This document shows, piece by piece, positions 22,258 to 32,962 of a DNA stretch of 64,000 nt. Each line of letters opens with the position of its first letter. Within the stretch, counting starts at the first letter, position 1. The DNA is from Meconema thalassinum (taxonomy: Eukaryota; Arthropoda; Insecta; Orthoptera; Tettigoniidae). A program made the translations under genes and the position numbers. A model generated the notes under the pieces. That model had not been told where the DNA came from. It did no database searches and saw nothing but the letters and a program-made list of their open reading frames with translations. Location of the stretch: contig OX336389.2 in the NCBI GenBank assembly GCA_946902985.2, forward strand, positions 789,260,979-789,324,978. Reading direction: 5' to 3'.

Positions 22258-24200
22258 TTTTACATTAGGCCTAAGTTGTTTACGTCTTCAATGTATTATA
22301 ACAACAAAGAAGAGAAAGGCGGAGGGAAGCATTCTTAGCTTAGTTATTTAGTGTTTAAATGAATAGCGAAGAAGATGAGAAAGTAGGGCAAGAATGATAT
22401 GTTACTGGCAAAATTCATGGTAGCTGAAGTTCCGAATGCTCTAGATAATTAAATGGTAATGGTGAGAACTGATACACGATGAAGCTGGTTAATCACGTCC
22501 ACGAAGAAAACAATTATAATATGACGAGCGTACTTACAGATTTTCCATCAAAACTTAAGGCTCATTCACCTCACATTCCTATTTTTCTAATTCGAATACG
22601 ATGAGCATGATACCTCTGCAAGGCCCTACTCGAGTAGGTACGCCGCCAAGTCAGTCAGGTCAACGATCTCGTCCTTATCTTCTCTGGAACAGCTGTTCAC
22701 ATGCTGACCCATCCCGTAGTTATGCATTATTCCACACTACGGTACACCGCAGCGTGTCCGCTAACGTTCCAACCACGAAGTCCAGTTCACTACCCCACAC
22801 TCGCAGAGAGCAAAGATCAGAGAAAGAGTGATAGGGGAAGGAAGCAGCACACAGGCGAGCGCAGAGAATTGGAAGCACTTCACGAAGTGACGTAGAAAAG
22901 AAGGAGATGAAATGAAACGGGAGGAAGCAAACGCTACATCAAAGGACGGCCGATGAACCCAATTTGCTATAGCAGGATGAATCCCCTCAACATACGCAGA
23001 GCATTGAGGTTTAGCTGGTGTTTAAATACTCAGCCCTGAAATCTGGTATTCCAGCATATGAAATGTTCAATTAATATAAAATTCAGTAGACTGCTGTTAG
23101 TTGCTGCTGGTGACCATGTGAGTTGAAAAAGTGCTAGTGGTCACAAAGCCGTAGCATATTACTGGAGGTTGCCTGAAGATAAGATTCGTTCAAATGAACT
23201 CAGTGTACGATCATGCAGCTTTTATCCAAAATAGGTACAACCAGTCACCTGATAGATTTGGTTGTATCATTCTTCATGTGAAAGCTAAAGCTAATGTTGC
23301 GTTATCAACCAAGAAATAACAGGGTGATTTCTCCTAGGGATGTCCTTGACGATGCACCCTGCTGCACTTGCTTTTCTCACCAGCTTGCTGCTGACCTGAC
23401 GATTTAATTTCTACACATGTCTGGAAGTCCTGTTGTATTGCAACAGTAATACTGATCGTTGAAGAAACTCTTACTAAACAACGAGTGCAACTATCATTCA
23501 CCAACAAGCACGAGCAGTGCCCGATGTCACGATGACTTGTATACAGACATTTGTGATACCTTTCTTGTGGACCCCTGTCTCGCGGAAGGGGCAATATAGT
23601 GTCACGATGCGTATTATGTATCCTAAAAATGACTGACAGCCTCCGTCGCCGTAACTTACAGAGGTGTTGTGAACAAGAAACCTTAAAATTCGAGGTCTGG
23701 AATCATATCGTCTTACATGACGATTCCAAATTCTCTGTAGGACACTGCTCTCCAGCTCAAGTGCCTGCTGGCCGACTTGGAGCTGACCAGCTGATTATGA
23801 TTCGAACGAATGCCCGATGCGATGGAGTCGATAGGGAGGAGGCATGATCTGCAAGTCGGGTACCAATCACAGCCTCGCTCATCTGGCGGAATAGAGCATG
23901 AGAAGTGTGGACTGCCTTACGTTGAGCACAGAGCTCACTCTGGGTGAACTTGACCTATGGGCATACGTTGCAGATGTAGGGTGGAGGACGTCATGTACGG
24001 GTCTGGCAACTCTCTCGTGAATACTTTATTCTCAATGCTGAGAAAACCTTCCCGTGTGGGAAAAAGCATTATCCTGCTAGAAAGTACAGCACTAGTATAT
24101 GTTAAAGTCTCCGTCATGAGTGGGAAGACACAGGATGATCTGGACATATTGCAGTGTCGTAAGTGTGCATCGAGTCACGGCTAGGGGGCGAGCCTCTACA
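22258..24200. other. Unassigned, possibly old transposon debris
   Basis: The first few hundred bases may be the 5' part of the LINE. Around 23640-23740 on the plus strand, EVWNHIVLHDDSKFSVGH resembles the Tc1-family segment before the second catalytic Asp, but no other motif supports it. Nothing else is recognisable. Confidence 0.3.
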
Positions 24201-24519
24201 TAGCTGTCAATCTTCTAAACGAGTATTCTTTGCAATTTTAAACGTAGCATTTGTTAGATGCTTCATGATGAAATAATTTTCCCACAGAATTCTACAGTAC
24301 TTATCAAATTTGAAATTATATTACTTTTTCATGTTGATTTGTGGGCAATAAATGGAGGCTATAGCTTTCATTAGTATTACAAATTAGTTTGTTTGGATTA
24401 AATCGCTATATTTTATTTACAATTTTCAATACCACGAGGTTAATTTCTTCCTGTACAAATGAAAGATGAAGTAAGCAATTATGTTAATGTTTGAAGAATT
24501 GAACTTTTCGACCGCAATG

Positions 24520-24858
24520 ACGAGAAATGAAGGTTGTGTTTGCAGAAATAGTACAAGCCGTACATGGAAGTTAGAGAATTAAAATTACGGTCCTTAGTTG
24601 GACTCTAACTCGCGTCCTCCGGATTTTTACGCTAGTGCACTGGCCACTGAGCTATAGGGAGACACCTTAATTTTAACTTGCCAGCAATTCACAGTATGAC
24701 AGCCTGATACAGGTCATTGTCGTAGATGTATCATTACCAAGTGAGAAATAAGGTGTCCCCTGTAGCTCAGAGGTCGGAGTACTGACGTTCGAGTGGTACA
24801 TCAACATGGCTTGCATTAATTGTGTATTACACGTCCTAACAGAGCCTTCATTTCTCGT
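24520..24858. mobile_element. Fold-back element with tRNA-like sequence in each arm
   Basis: Outer ends ACGAGAAATGAAGG and its reverse complement face each other. Inner parts GGGAGACACCTTA and TAAGGTGTCCC also pair. Each arm, about 150 bases, holds a tRNA-like A box (TAGCTCAGTGG on the minus strand, TAGCTCAGAGG on the plus strand), so the element is a near-palindrome of two tRNA-related heads around an 80-base loop. Arms are diverged. No clear target duplication is seen. Confidence 0.7.
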
Positions 24859-24914
24859 TACAGTTGTATGTTATATTTTAAGAAATATAAATAATTTCTT
24901 CCTGATTCATCAAG

Positions 24915-25857
24915 GTATACAGCGTGAATAAAAATTGCACTCTTGGAGGTCGGCATGCGGTTCCCCGTCGAAATCCACGACAAAGGTTTATATAGCAAAA
25001 CCTAGTCCTACCAATAGGTTTAATAGAATTGCGAGTTAAGAAAAGAGGCTCTGGCAACGCTGTAACTGCGCGCCGTGAATGCCATTCATGCGGACGCCCC
25101 AATGGCCGAGCCATGCTCGTGCCAAAACGTTTTTCAGTTAATGTATCAAATTGTATCCAATGTACACCTCCACAAAGCAATATATTATGTGTTGTGTTTA
25201 CATGAACTTCTTACAAACGTAAACGGCCACTTTGATTCGTCCATGGCACAAATAAAGCCAATATTACCTAATAGTGGATACAGATACATACAGTAGTCTT
25301 TATCCAATGAGGAACAAAAAAACCATAGGTAGGCTACACTAGATTGCTCATTATGCTAAGCACGATACAGTTATTCCAGTCTGTAGGTTTGACGTCCAGT
25401 CTCATCTTCACAGAGCCGTTACGTACACTTACGAGCAACGTTCTTTTCACAGATGTTTAAAGCGATCACTGGCATGTGTAAGGCTAGTGTCATGTAAAAA
25501 TACTGATGTCCTCCTTATAAACGAAGATTAACGACGGAAACTAGGGAAGTGACGTCACACAAAAAAAACCGGCCTGAAGTAGATTCGAGCCGTAGCTCCA
25601 TGGTGGATGCTGATTTGATAACCCATTAGTCTGCTCAGTGAGCTACAACGGCTGATATTGTAGCACGGGGTGATACACATTCCTCTGTTCATTTTGATGC
25701 TGTGCAGGATGTGACAGTGTTCCCAGCTTCTCGTTTTCATAATTGTGTTTTTAAACTGCACCCGCTCCGATTTTGGTATAGAAACGTTTGTCTTGCATTT
25801 GGATGAAAAATCGCATGCCGACCTCAAAGTGCGTAATTTTTTCTTCACCCTGTACAA
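24915..25857. repeat. Diverged inverted repeat, arms about 150 bp
   Basis: The left arm from 24915 (TACAG.GTGAA.AAAAATT, then GGAGGTCGGCATGCG) pairs with the reverse complement of 25700-25857. A tRNA-like stretch on the minus strand lies near 25580-25655, with TAGCTCACTGAGC and GGCTCGAATCTAC. No transposase frame is visible. It could be a fold-back element or two oppositely inserted copies of one repeat. Confidence 0.6.
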
Positions 25858-25979
25858 CCATGTTAAAAATGTTATTTTATTTACCTCCAACGTTTAATAT
25901 GTCATTATGAATGCCAGGTCATTCCTTTAAGTTCTGCTCAACGAAATATTCCTTTACTCTTCAAATAAATGTAATACTT

Positions 25980-26595
25980 CACTTTCACATATTACGTAAT
26001 CAATTTTGGTCACTTTTGACCCCCCCCCCTCCCACCCCCCCCCCCCCCCCCAACCCGCCCATGCAATAACGCATAATCATTTCATCGAAACTCACTGTAT
26101 TACGTAACCACAAAGCAATTACTAATATATCTGATTTCGTCACCATTTATCCATGTAAAGAAATAAAACAAGAAACACATTGGCAGAGGCTCAGGGATAT
26201 CTCTTACTGTAAAAATATAACGCTGCATTTTACTGAGGTGCTTAAGAAATGTACGAACAACAGACAAAAGTCGTACTTTGTTTTACAACAAAAATATTTT
26301 TGAACTTCCTTATGATCTGAATAGAAGTATTCACTGAACAAGGTAAGGCTTCTGATATTTTTATAAGTAAAACAAAAGCAACCTTTTATATTTAATTAAA
26401 ATATTCTTTGGGTGAAAGGTTGCAATTACCGTTTCTTTCCAGGGACCATGGAGACGCTGGAAATCAGTGTAGGAGGTCTTTGTTGTTGTTAAGTGATAAC
26501 GTAATCATTTTTACGCCCTCCCTGCACGTCATCAACGTAATCGTAAGCTTCCAAATCTGTTTTTTTGTGATTACGTAATATGTGGACGGCCCCTT
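25980..26595. mobile_element. Small terminal-inverted-repeat element with C-rich tract
   Basis: CACATATTACGTAATCA at 25986 has its reverse complement at 26568-26584. The flanks carry a 9-bp near-duplication, GTAATACTT (25971-25979) and GTAGTACTT (26596-26604). There is no coding sequence, so it is non-autonomous. A C-rich run occupies 26020-26060. Confidence 0.6.
26020..26060. repeat. C-rich homopolymer tract
   Basis: Two long C runs separated by a few T and A bases. The minus strand could form G-quadruplex structure. Length is likely variable and assembly here may be uncertain. Confidence 0.9.
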
Positions 26596-26814
26596 GTAGT
26601 ACTTATAAACCTCACTGAGTCGATATGAAGATTAGAACAAACCATACTTTTTAATGCGACTGATAATTCCACTTAGGCTAATACAAAGTACTATTAACCC
26701 TGATTCGATATTTCCAGTCTTGACGTGAATATCAAAGGCATCGATAGTCTTGGCTTCTAACTACACCACTCGTTCCAACTGAAATTCATGTAGCATTAAT
26801 ATAAGTTATTGCAA

Positions 26815-27178
26815 CGGTAGAGGAATGATACCTCTCAGAGTCCGTGGGTGGGTTAGCGATTAAAAAGTGATTTATAATACTTCTTAGTGACTTCAAAATT
26901 AAGTTGATTTTCCTATGTATCAGTGTTTTACATTTTACATGTATCCCACCTCACTCTCCAGGAACTGGTTATTCGTGGTTTCCCCTCTTCTATTCCAGGA
27001 AAATGCTGGGATGGTCTTTAACTTAAGGCTACGGCCACCTCCTTCCCAATCCTCGCCTGACTTAAAAATTCACCACAATAACACAGGTTATCAGAGTAAT
27101 TCTACTCACAACCAAATACACGGGGCTAAATTACCACGATGCCCATAACCCTCTAATGAAACAACAACAAATTTTCAA
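26815..27178 (+). mobile_element. SINE core and tail fragments
   Basis: From 26960 the sequence matches the shared core (GTGGTTTCCCC, AAATGCTGGGATGGT, GGCCACCTCCTTCCCA), followed by the ACACAGGTTATCA segment and an AAC-rich end. This is the same composite as 62250-62656. A separate 26815-26870 stretch matches in reverse the segment at 30780-30835. The tRNA-like head is missing or too diverged to see. Confidence 0.7.
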
Positions 27179-27180
27179 TT

Positions 27181-27534
27181 GATTGCAGAAATTATAATGT
27201 GTAAGCCAGGACCAACGAACTAATATTCCAAAGAGTCTGGATATTTACGTCTCCAATCCAATTCCACTACACGTAGCCTACCTTGATGTATTTCTGCAGC
27301 GGAGGGAAGGGAAAGGCGTGATATTTCATCACTCCATGAAAGGGCCCATCATGTAAGTTCAGACAATACTATTCTTTCACATCTACTGTGCAGGGCGGGA
27401 GAATCAGTGGAGTCACGTAGTTACGTAGCAATATGACAATATGATATGAGTAGGCCTTGTGGAATGGGTAGAGAGAAATTATATCAGTCACTCCCTGAAG
27501 CGCTAGTTCGTCAGGTCTGAACCACAGATGAAAC
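27181..27534. other. Unassigned spacer
   Basis: No ORF, repeat or motif recognised. Confidence 0.4.
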
Positions 27535-28885
27535 AAGAAGTTCCGTGTCGAACTAAAGAGCCTACTTTTCTTAAAATTTAAGATTCATGCCAATGATTAA
27601 TCTATCTGGACCTATCTAGAATAATGACGAAATTAAGTTGGTAATATCGAAATTTCTAATTAGTACGAAATATACCTGGCATAATGTAGCCTAATAGAGC
27701 ACTACAGTTGGCAGCCCTGGTGACTGAATATATTCTTATTCCCATCTCTTAAGGTACAGAATACAAAATTTGGTTGAAGTCCAATTAGACATTGAATCTA
27801 TCAGCGCGCGTAAAATCGTGTTGGGAACAATGTCATGGATGTTTTGGTCAGAAGTAATCTGGAATATTTTGGATGAAATCCATTTGTTAGTATAGATGTT
27901 ATAAGTGCATGAATTTTAAAATTGGACCTATCGGCAGGCTTAGAATCATGTTGACAGCACTGACTTATATTAGTTACTCCAAATGAATCTAGAATGTCAG
28001 GTACTACACGTGAGCAAATTTAAGAGCTGCTGGATTTCATACTTTCTGATATATTGATATTAGGGTAAAAAATAGAGACAGAAGTTATTAACAGTTGGCA
28101 GCCCTGGTTGTTCTTAAGAATACGCATAGTCATATCTGTTTATGTACACATAGTACATACGAAATTCGGTTGATATCCAATTGATAGTATAGACGTTACA
28201 TGTATTTAACAATAGGTCCTATCAGCAGGCTTTGAATCATGTTGGTATTACTGACGTATATTAGTTACTCCAAATTAATCTAGAATGTCAGGTACTATAC
28301 GTGTGCATAGTTTAAAGCCGTCGGTTTGCATACTTTCTGATGTATTGGTATTTGGATAAAAAAATAGAGGGAACATTTATTAACAGTTGGCAGCCCTGGT
28401 AGGTCTGAAGAATACGCTCAGTCATATCTGTCTATGTACACATAGTACATACGAAATTTGGTTGAAATCCAATTGATATTGTAGAAGTTATATGCATTTA
28501 AACATTGGACCTATCAGCAGGCTTAGAATCATTTTGGCAACACTGCCATGTATGGCCTTATGGAAATTAAACTGACATATTATTATCTATATGTGTGCCA
28601 ATCTTGGAATACCTTCGATGATATCCAACATGGAGCTCAAATTTCATTTGCGGATTTTCAGCAGTTGGTAGCACTGTCATCATTTTTCAAATATGGTTTT
28701 GAGATATTCAGGTACAAATCTTCACTCACACCAAATTTGGTTTCGATTGCTTCAGCCGTTTAGGAGTTGATACGGGGGAGACAGACAGACAGACAGACGG
28801 ACAGAAGGACAGACAGACATTTGCCCGGATCGATCTCATAAGTCTACTTTTTCCTCATTTTTTCAAAAATGAAAAATGTAGGCAA
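27535..28885. mobile_element. Repeat element with tandem interior and GACA-rich end
   Basis: The left end, GTTCCGTGTCGAACTAAAGAGCCTACTTTT, resembles the terminal repeat of the fold-back element at 32963. Near the right end are a GACA repeat (28779-28819) and a small palindrome, TTTTTCAAAAATGAAAAA. Between them lie the 293-bp tandem units. It is probably a non-autonomous relative of the 32963-34706 element. No coding sequence. Confidence 0.5.
27700..28545. repeat. Tandem repeat, about 293-bp units
   Basis: TTGGCAGCCCTGGT recurs at about 27710, 28093 and 28386. The segments TTAGTTACTCCAAAT.AATCTAGAATGTCAGG and ACACATAGTACATACGAAAT also repeat once per unit. The first interval is longer than the second by about 90 bases. 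Confidence 0.85.
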
Positions 28886-28889
28886 ACAA

Positions 28890-29249
28890 TTGAGGTGTTT
28901 CGTGCCAAGTGCCCCCATAGCATAGATGCTAAGTTGATACAAAGCATGGAGTCATTCAAATTAAAACTGACGTCAGATGTTAACTACTACGACGCTAAAT
29001 AGCTTAACATGCTGTTCTTGTTTCTTTTTTGGTGTGCAAGGGACGTCGTGTATTTATCAGTGGTCAAATGTTGTCTGATAATAAATGTTATTATGGTGTC
29101 ATATTACGAAGTTTACGGCCGTCCCAGTCCGTGTGTTACGTTAATAACCAGTACACACAAATGAAACCAATGACGTCTGTAAAGCGTCCTCTCACTACCA
29201 ATGTTAAAATTTTAATACTGTGCATGCTGTTTGTATGTTATGTTCACGA
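28890..29249. other. Unassigned spacer
   Basis: An ORF spans 29029-29295 on the plus strand but shows no family features. Part of it overlaps the Tc1-like remnant on the opposite strand. Confidence 0.35.
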
Positions 29250-29438
29250 TCAAGGTATACGTCTGGAACGATTGACGAATGTGTTGCGTTCATAACCACC
29301 ATCCTCAATCGGCTCTATGTTGGAACTTCGAACCACAATACTTTGATTACAACGGACACGTCGAGCAGCTTTCCTTGTTGATAATCCTTGTTGCCATAAA
29401 TCGATGAGGTGTATCCCATCAAGTATTGGCCGTGCCAT
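29250..29438 (-). pseudogene. Tc1-like transposase N-terminal fragment
   Basis: The 62-residue frame contains HLIDLWQQGLSTRKAARRV followed by a basic, polar stretch. That is the pattern of the first helix-turn-helix of Tc1-family transposases, which binds the terminal repeats. No catalytic domain follows in order, so it is a scrap. Chance similarity is possible given the length. Confidence 0.45.
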
Positions 29439-29956
29439 AATGGACGTTCACTATTCTGTTCCACTGTCCAAACACAACTCTAATCTGTCCTCACTGGCAT
29501 ACAACATCCCCTGAAATGCTGCCTCCCACTTAGTAGCGTTCAGCCTCTGGGTTATGTTACAGGAAGGTGTCAAGTTGTATAGAGCAGAGGTGTCCATACA
29601 GCACGCCAGACTTCTGGCGCGTACGGCCTTGCAGCAATAGTTGGGGAAGACTATAAGCCTGTCTCTTTCGCTCGCTTTCCCGTCTCACTCATTTTGCTGT
29701 GGTGTGGTTGATTGGTCGAAAGTCAAACGGTATTCAGTATATTGTAAATATGAAAACAAATTGAACAAAACGAAAACAAGGAGAAAGAAATGTCAATAAT
29801 ATGACCGAAGTTGCAATGCCTTAAATGAGTTCCTCGATACCTTATCAGTATTTCTGACTGTGCTAATGCTAAGCACGTATCTGTAAGTACTGGTACCCGG
29901 AGATACGCGCGAAACACAATGTAGATGTGTCGGACAACCAACGCATTGGATGAACA
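29439..29956. other. Unassigned spacer
   Basis: A CAGAGGTGTCC-like end near 29585 is reminiscent of hAT termini but has no partner. Otherwise featureless. Confidence 0.35.
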
Positions 29957-30000
29957 GTTTGTTTGTTTGTTTGTTTGTTTGTTTGTTTGTTTGTTTGTTT
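29957..30000. repeat. TTTG microsatellite
   Basis: About eleven uninterrupted TTTG/GTTT units. Confidence 0.97.
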
Positions 30001-30004
30001 AAAT

Positions 30005-30357
30005 TACGTCCGGTGCGCTAGCGATCCCAACTTGACGCGGTCAGACACGACGGAGAGCAGTCGCAGCGACGGCAGTCCGCCCAGCATAGAGAGGCAAGAA
30101 CCAGCCTGCCGGCGTGTGGCGTAACTTAGCTAGCACGCTGAGGATGCAAAGGCCATGGTACACACGGTCGGCTGTTCGGTCGGTGTGGGACCGATCGTAA
30201 TAGCAAGACAGAGGCACGACGAACAAAGGTTGACTGAGGTATGAGCCCACAGATACTTGGTAGCTCAACTTTGCAGCATACACGTCTCTTCTACTGACGG
30301 CAGTAACTTCTGTTAACGGTTCTCCCTAGCGGATCGAAATAACAACAACAACAACAA
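30005..30357. other. GC-rich, CpG-rich island with AAC tail
   Basis: This stretch is much richer in CG dinucleotides than its AT-rich surroundings and ends in an AAC repeat (30341-30357). It may be a young retroposon or the GC-rich part of a non-autonomous DNA element. I recognise no boxes or protein. Confidence 0.4.
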
Positions 30358-30408
30358 GAAATGAAATTAATATTTAGGGGCTTTTGTAGCCTTTGCAAAT
30401 GTGAACAA

Positions 30409-30655
30409 TGCGTGACTTTTTCCACTGAGCATGACAAAACCCAGGGGTGCATATGTGGTTAACGCACTACCTATTAATTATTGGTCTAGGCAAAACCCAT
30501 TGGTCAAGAGAAAGATTATTGATGCATGACTATTCCCACTGAGGATGACAAATATCAGGGGTGCATATGAGGTTAACTCACTACCTATTAATTATTGGTC
30601 TAGGCAAACCCCGTTGGTCTAGAGAAAGATTATTGATGCGTGACTATTCCCACAA
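30409..30655. repeat. Tandem duplication, 114-bp unit
   Basis: TGCGTGAC or TGCATGAC starts units at 30409, 30523 and 30637. Two full copies with few differences are followed by a partial third. Segments such as CTACCTATTAATTATTGGTC are identical. Confidence 0.95.
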
Positions 30656-30779
30656 CGTTTAATTAAAACGCAATACAGCAGCTCGAATTCAAAATCCACG
30701 AAGGGAAACTAATTTATATTATTCATAGCATGCTGTACGCAACTGGGCGAGAACTTTTTTTCTAATCGCTTATCCTCCC

Positions 30780-31080
30780 ATCTTCACCCACAGACTCTGC
30801 GAGGAATCATTCCTCTACCGTCACAAGGACGGTGCCTGGAAGCTGAACACACTTAGTAAGCAGATATAACTGGGGATGGCGATAGGCTGATCACCAAGGT
30901 ATAATTAAGGAAGGGATTTTGGAAGGAAGTTGGCCGTGAACGTGTTGAAGGACAGGAACCGACCCGGCATTTGCCTGGTGGTAAAAATGGGAAACCACGA
31001 AAACGATCTTCAGAAGAGCCGAGGTGGGATTCGAACCCACGCTCTCCCAATGACAGCGAGGCAGGAGTTTGCGCTTAAGC
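30780..31080 (-). mobile_element. tRNA-derived SINE, minus strand
   Basis: The head at the right end has box B read in reverse as GGGATTCGAACCC (31026-31038). The core (GGGAAACCAC, then GGCATTTGCC) follows leftwards. The insertion lies between two 32-base direct repeats at 30721-30752 and 31081-31112. Confidence 0.85.
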
Positions 31081-31112
31081 ATTCATAGCATGCTGTAGAC
31101 AACTGGCGGAGA

Positions 31113-31479
31113 ATATAACTTAATGACTTGTCGGTACTTACGAGTTATTACATTCCTGAAAGTATAACGCTCTGAAAAAAAATCGCCTAGGAACTGTTAG
31201 CTAATATAGTTCTCTTTTGGACGCTTGCTCTTTCATTATTGATGCAGTTTGGAGTGGGGAACTTCATATTAGCCTAATCTTCCCCTCATTCTTACTCTGT
31301 GAATTTATACACTTGAAATATTGTACCAGCGACTATGTCAGGATCCACATATTGCTGGCGGCTGCTGATGTATAAGCTTACATTTGCAAAGCAATCTCCC
31401 TTTTCTGCTAGCCTACTGTCATAGTGATAGACAAACAGTAGCATATAAGTCGCTCCTTGGTATTCATTTCCATCTTATC
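31113..31479. other. Unassigned spacer
   Basis: No coding or repeat signature recognised. Confidence 0.35.
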
Positions 31480-32004
31480 AGTGGAAGCAGTTGCGACCAT
31501 GGAATACCTGACACATACTGGAACATTCCTTCCAAGAGAATGCATTATAAGGTATTATAAGATTCCCTGAGTGTTCTAGCTGCTCTATCAATTCATGTTC
31601 TCCTTTAGAAGCCGAGTGTACACACAATCAGAATTATCAATAAGATATGAAGCCTTAGTCATCGTGTAACTTCCGTATGGATACCAGCACATAACGGAAT
31701 TCTACACATTGAGCACGCGAGTGAACTCGCCAAACAAGCAGCTGAATCAGGGAAGTCTTTGAGAATTGCTTTCCATCTACAGGACTACGTCCCTAGGTTC
31801 GAGCAGAGACTACGCCATCTATGGGAAGAAGATTGGGACAACCAAATTACATATCAGACATTATTACACAGATATTATCCACCGGTGAAGCACCGGTTTT
31901 CAAAGTGGAGCTCATACCACCGGTATGTGACTGATAACTATCAGCAGTCTTTGATTCAATCAGGAAACTTTCCGAAGCCACCTATTTCGTATTCATGTTG
32001 TTGA
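31480..32004 (+). pseudogene. LINE RNase H / C-terminal fragment
   Basis: Readable pieces are DSLSVLAALS, then VTSVWIPAHNG and HASELAKQAAESGK. These match the RNase H domain that follows RT in I- and R1-type and some Jockey-type elements. The frame continues to a stop at 32002-32004 with YVPRFEQRLRHLWEEDWDN. Stops occur before about 31650. No RT is present upstream, so the copy is truncated. Confidence 0.75.
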
Positions 32005-32115
32005 CACACCTTGCTGCGACTATCACGATGTCTCTTTGGAATACAGTAACCACCTGGTCTTTCAGTACAATTAATATAGAACTCAACAACAAGTCTTCGC
32101 AAGGAAAATAGAGGA

Positions 32116-32460
32116 TTTTTTTAGCGTATGTCTTTTAGTGCCGGGAGTGTCCGAGGACATGTTCGGCTCGCCAGTTTTTGTAGCTGCTTCGAGGCGGACA
32201 CCCAAAGGGTGAGCTACATGTATCGCCGCGTGTGGAGTATTGTATGTGGAGGAAAGTGTGATTGTAAGGACAAGGAGTTGGAAGGTAGCAGCTGTGGCCT
32301 GTAGTTAGGGACCAACACCGGCATTTGCCTGGAAGGAAGATGGGAAACCACATAAGACCATCTTCAAGGTTGCCGGCGGGGGGGATTCGAACCACCTCGC
32401 CTCCTGGATGTGAGCGACTGCCAGCAGTCATGCCGTAACGACCACGGCTAACTCACCCGG
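32116..32460 (-). mobile_element. tRNA-derived SINE (family D), minus strand
   Basis: The duplication ATAGAGGA occurs at 32108-32115 and 32462-32469. Box B is read in reverse (GGGGGATTCGAACC, near 32380), and the head ends CGGCTAACTCACCCGG at the right. The poly-T at the left is the tail. It faces a near-identical copy about 100 bases away. Confidence 0.93.
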
Positions 32461-32557
32461 TATAGAGGAATTGAAAGGAACCAACAGAATTTCAACATTA
32501 CAGGCTACTCATTGCAAAGAAATATAGGCAGCTATCCAAGACTTTCTCAAGGATATA

Positions 32558-32897
32558 ACCGGGTGAGTTAGCCGTGGTCGTTACGGCATGACTAATGGCA
32601 GTCGCTCACATCCGGGAGGCGAGGAGGTTCGAATCCCCCCGCCGGCAACCTTGAAGATGGTCTTCTGTGGTTTCCCATCTTCCTTCCAGGCAAATGCCGG
32701 GGTTGGTCCCTAACTATAGGCCACAGCCGCTACCTTCCAACTCCTCGCCCTTCCCTTCCAACTTTCCTCCCCAACGGTACTTGTAGCTCACCCATTGGGT
32801 GTCCGTCTCGAAGCAGCTACAAAACTGGCGAGCCGAACATGTCCTCGGACACTCCCGGCACTAAAAGCCATACGCTAAAAAAAAAAAAAAAAAAAAA
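32558..32897 (+). mobile_element. tRNA-derived SINE (family D), plus strand
   Basis: An exact 11-bp duplication, TCAAGGATATA, lies at 32547-32557 and 32898-32908. The head contains GTTAGCCGTGGTCGTTACGG and box B AGGTTCGAATCCC. The core has GTGGTTTCCCATCTTCC, and the tail is an A run of about 20. It is closely similar to the copy at 63064-63390. Confidence 0.96.
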
Positions 32898-32962
32898 TCA
32901 AGGATATAGACCTCCTTGTATGATAGGAAAGTACATTCTTCACCTATGTGTCTTTTTAGCCT

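Noticed and set aside
23599..23847. Possible Tc1-like transposase
   Set aside because: Only one weak motif-like segment; catalytic motifs after it could not be found.
29585..29620. hAT-like terminal end (CAGAGGTGTCC)
   Set aside because: No matching inverted end or 8-bp duplication found.
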